From: an uncultured beta proteobacterium
GTDB lineage: Bacteria > Pseudomonadota > Gammaproteobacteria > Burkholderiales > Burkholderiaceae_C
Assembly (NCBI GenBank): GCA_903870955.1
Contig: CAIQEX010000330.1
Location: forward strand, 1-6,299
DNA length: 6,299 nucleotides
Reading direction: 5' to 3'
This document shows positions 4,683-6,299 of this stretch, in pieces. Below the pieces are notes generated by a model. That model was not told the origin of the DNA, searched no databases, and was given only the letters and a program-made list of their open reading frames with translations. Numbering within the stretch: the first letter of the stretch is position 1; each line of letters begins with the position of its first letter. Made by a program: the position numbers and the translations under genes.

Positions 4683-5591
4683 CTATGGCTGCGCGGCACT
4701 CTGTGCTTGTATATATTCCGCCACCCGATCCACAAACGCGGTCACTGCGCGGGGCAGGTGACGCCGACTGGGAAACACCGCATACAAGCCGCCTGGCGCG
4801 GTGGCTACACCCGGCAACACCTCCACCAATTCGCCGGTTCGAAAACGGGGTTGCAAGGTGCGTATGGGGGCCAGGCAAATACCCAAACCGGCGATTGCGG
4901 CCTTCAACTGCGCCTGGCTGGTATTGGCGCTAAAGGGACCAGACACGGACACCTGCAGGGGCCCCGAAGGTCCGTTCAGACGCCAGGTCGTGGTGCCGCC
5001 AGCGGGCCCTATCGCCCGTATGCAATCGTGTGAGGCCAAGTCCGCCACGGCCTGCGGCGTTCCCCGGGCGGCCAGATAGTCTGGACTGGCCGCCAGGCTG
5101 AGGTAGGTGGTGGTGAGCTTGCGCGCCACCAGGCTGGAATCGGCCAACTCGCCCCCTCCGCGAAACGCCACGTCGATGCCTTCCCCGATAAAGTCTGCCA
5201 TCCCGTCACTCAACACAAATTCCAGTTGCACCGCCGGATAGCGCTGCAGAAATTCGCGCACCCAATCGATGGAAAAAAAGTCAAAGAAACTGGCGGGTGC
5301 CGCGATGCGAACATTGCCCTTGGGCAACTGGTCTTCTCCTGACAATTCATTGGCCGCGGCGCGCAAATCGTCGATCTGCGGGGCGCAGCGGTCAAACAGC
5401 GTGCGTCCGGCATCGGTCAGGCTGAGCTTGCGCGTACTGCGCTGGAGCAGGCGCAGTTGCAACGCGTCTTCGAGTTGGGCGACCTGACGGCTCAGCGTGG
5501 TGGGCGGCATGGCCATGCGCCGCGCTGCCTCGGCAAAGCTGCCCGCCTGCACCACCCGCACGAACAGCGCCAATTGATTGAGATCGACCAT
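4683..5591 (-). CDS. LysR-type transcriptional regulator
   Basis: A 302-residue DNA-binding regulator of standard LysR length. Residues 1-60 form the winged helix-turn-helix: LNQLALFVRVVQAGSFAEAA, then MPPTTLSRQVAQLE as recognition helix, then LRLLQRSTRKLSLTDAG as wing. The effector-binding domain spans about 92-295, starting at GNVRIAAPASF and including DVAFRGG and GLGICLAP, as in the DmlR/CrgA-like group that senses small metabolites. The ATG at 5591 has GGAAG 7 nt upstream. It is transcribed divergently from the DoxX/pirin genes across a 113-bp gap, the classical LysR layout, so it most likely controls those genes and itself. The co-inducer cannot be read from sequence. Confidence 0.95.
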   Translation of the reverse strand: MVDLNQLALFVRVVQAGSFAEAARRMAMPPTTLSRQVAQLEDALQLRLLQRSTRKLSLTDAGRTLFDRCAPQIDDLRAAANELSGEDQLPKGNVRIAAPASFFDFFSIDWVREFLQRYPAVQLEFVLSDGMADFIGEGIDVAFRGGGELADSSLVARKLTTTYLSLAASPDYLAARGTPQAVADLASHDCIRAIGPAGGTTTWRLNGPSGPLQVSVSGPFSANTSQAQLKAAIAGLGICLAPIRTLQPRFRTGELVEVLPGVATAPGGLYAVFPSRRHLPRAVTAFVDRVAEYIQAQSAAQP

Positions 5592-5704
5592 ATTATTACT
5601 TCCAAATTTGACATGGTGATTTTCAATTATTCCATCTATTAAAGTAATGCGGAAGCTCCTAAATTACCACCATCCGCTTCATTCAACCCCTTCAGGAGTT
5701 TTTC
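5592..5704. promoter_or_regulatory. Divergent LysR / DoxX intergenic control region
   Basis: This AT-rich 113-bp gap must carry promoters for both directions. For LysR (minus strand) AATAAT is a 5-of-6 match to a -10 box, with TTCCGC a weak -35 at 17 bp. On the + strand TTGACA (5608-5613) is a perfect -35 hexamer but lacks a good -10 at normal spacing. The 8-mer CAAATTTG (5603-5610) is palindromic. ATGGTG (5613-5618) and CACCAT (5668-5673) are complementary arms 49 bp apart, and ATGG/CCAT also flank a 23-bp segment (5613-5635). Any of these may be LysR contact sites. AGGAG (5694-5698) is the DoxX ribosome binding site. Confidence 0.45.
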
Positions 5705-6073
5705 ATGGCCCTTTCCGGCAAGCTTCAAACACGCCTCATCTGGGGCATTCGCATCCTCCTGGCCGTCGCCTTTGGCGCAGCCGGTAGCGCCAAATTGGCG
5801 GGCGTGCCGCAAATGGTCGCCGTCTTTGACGCCATCGGCATCGGCCAGTGGTTTCGCTATCTGACCGGTGGCATCGAGGTGTTCGGAGCCGTGCTCCTGC
5901 TGGTTCCCGCAACCGGCTTTTGGGCCGGTTTGCTGCTCGGCGGCACCATGCTGGGTGCGGTGGCAGCGCACCTGTTCGTGATCCCGGGTTCGCCCGTGCC
6001 CGCCATCGTGTTGGGTACGCTGTGCGCTATTTTGGTGTTCAATTTGCGTCCCGCCAACTTGAGGAGTGCCTGA
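5705..6073 (+). CDS. DoxX-family membrane protein
   Basis: A 122-residue protein with four predicted transmembrane helices (about 11-31, 49-67, 71-91, 97-114), matching the DoxX family in length and topology. Family features visible are the FGAAGSAKLAG turn after helix 1 and the GGIEVFGAVLLL helix with Glu58. The ATG at 5705 has AGGAG 6 nt upstream. DoxX-like proteins are small inner-membrane proteins linked in some cases to redox or thiol stress; no biochemical activity can be assigned from this sequence. The stop TGA shares its A with the ATG of the following pirin gene, so the two are translationally coupled in one operon. Regulation by the divergent LysR protein is likely. Confidence 0.9.
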   Translation: MALSGKLQTRLIWGIRILLAVAFGAAGSAKLAGVPQMVAVFDAIGIGQWFRYLTGGIEVFGAVLLLVPATGFWAGLLLGGTMLGAVAAHLFVIPGSPVPAIVLGTLCAILVFNLRPANLRSA

Positions 6074-6299
6074 TGCTTGATTCTGCTTTGGCCCAACGTG
6101 CCGTCGACCTGCGTACCCGGGGTAGCTCCCATGGCCCCATCACCCGCTTGGTAAGCCCTGGCGATTTGGGTGAACGCCTCAAGCCGTTTATTTTTCTGGA
6201 CCGTTTTGAGGTCGCAAAAGGTGGGCTGCCACCCCGGTTTGGCATGCACCCGCATTCCGGCATCGCAACGCTGACTTACCTGATTTACGGTCAGACCGC
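6073..6299 (+). CDS. Pirin family protein, N-terminal part (cut by window edge)
   Basis: The first 75 codons of a pirin-like bicupin that continues past the window. The ATG overlaps the DoxX stop (TGATG) and has GAGGAG 6 nt upstream. FGMHPHSGIATLTYLIYGQ (56-74) is the pirin signature. His59 and His61 correspond to two of the four metal ligands in the N-terminal cupin; the second His and the Glu would lie beyond the edge. Upstream, PFIFLDRFE (38-46) is also typical. Pirins bind iron or another metal, and some have quercetin dioxygenase activity or act as redox-sensitive cofactors; which applies here is unknown. Pairing with DoxX and a divergent LysR gene suggests a redox or electrophile-response role (inference). 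Confidence 0.92.
   Translation, partial: MLDSALAQRAVDLRTRGSSHGPITRLVSPGDLGERLKPFIFLDRFEVAKGGLPPRFGMHPHSGIATLTYLIYGQT

Overview
The window looks like a stretch of chromosome from a GC-rich betaproteobacterium, most likely Burkholderiales and possibly Comamonadaceae. This rests on gene style only: a LysR/DoxX/pirin block, a hybrid kinase with an ASHDLRQPLHA-type H-box, and a LEPR-XLL surface protein. No rRNA or other marker gene is present to fix the taxon.

Reading from the right, the + strand carries a DoxX-family membrane protein (5705-6073) whose stop codon overlaps the start of a pirin-family gene that runs off the window edge (6073-6299). A LysR-type regulator (4683-5591, minus) is transcribed away from them, and they share a 113-bp intergenic region. 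To its left, on the minus strand, are a 41-residue lipoprotein (4352-4477) and a 207-residue exported protein of unknown function (3698-4321). They probably form a small secreted-product operon with a promoter-like region at about 4560-4594. Next, still on the minus strand, is a two-component pair: a NarL/FixJ-type response regulator (2894-3562) and a six-helix hybrid histidine kinase (1124-2893). The regulator's TGA is followed directly by the kinase's ATG. After a 354-bp non-coding stretch comes the 5' part of a gene for a large surface or secreted protein with an LEPRVLLAAD motif and roughly 100-residue beta-sandwich repeats (1-769, open at the window edge).

The most interesting material is the cis-acting sequence around the two-component pair. 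A 16-bp element (TGACTTTYGACACTTC on the minus strand) occurs twice, with one mismatch: just upstream of the response regulator, and in the leader region between the kinase and the LEPR gene. A 41-bp composite dyad covers every candidate start codon of the response regulator. A perfect 8-bp stem-loop ends exactly at the regulator stop/kinase start junction. Together these suggest, as inference, a self-regulated phosphorelay whose target may be the adjacent giant surface protein, with kinase synthesis tied translationally to regulator synthesis.

No tRNA, rRNA, CRISPR array, insertion sequence or phage gene was seen.
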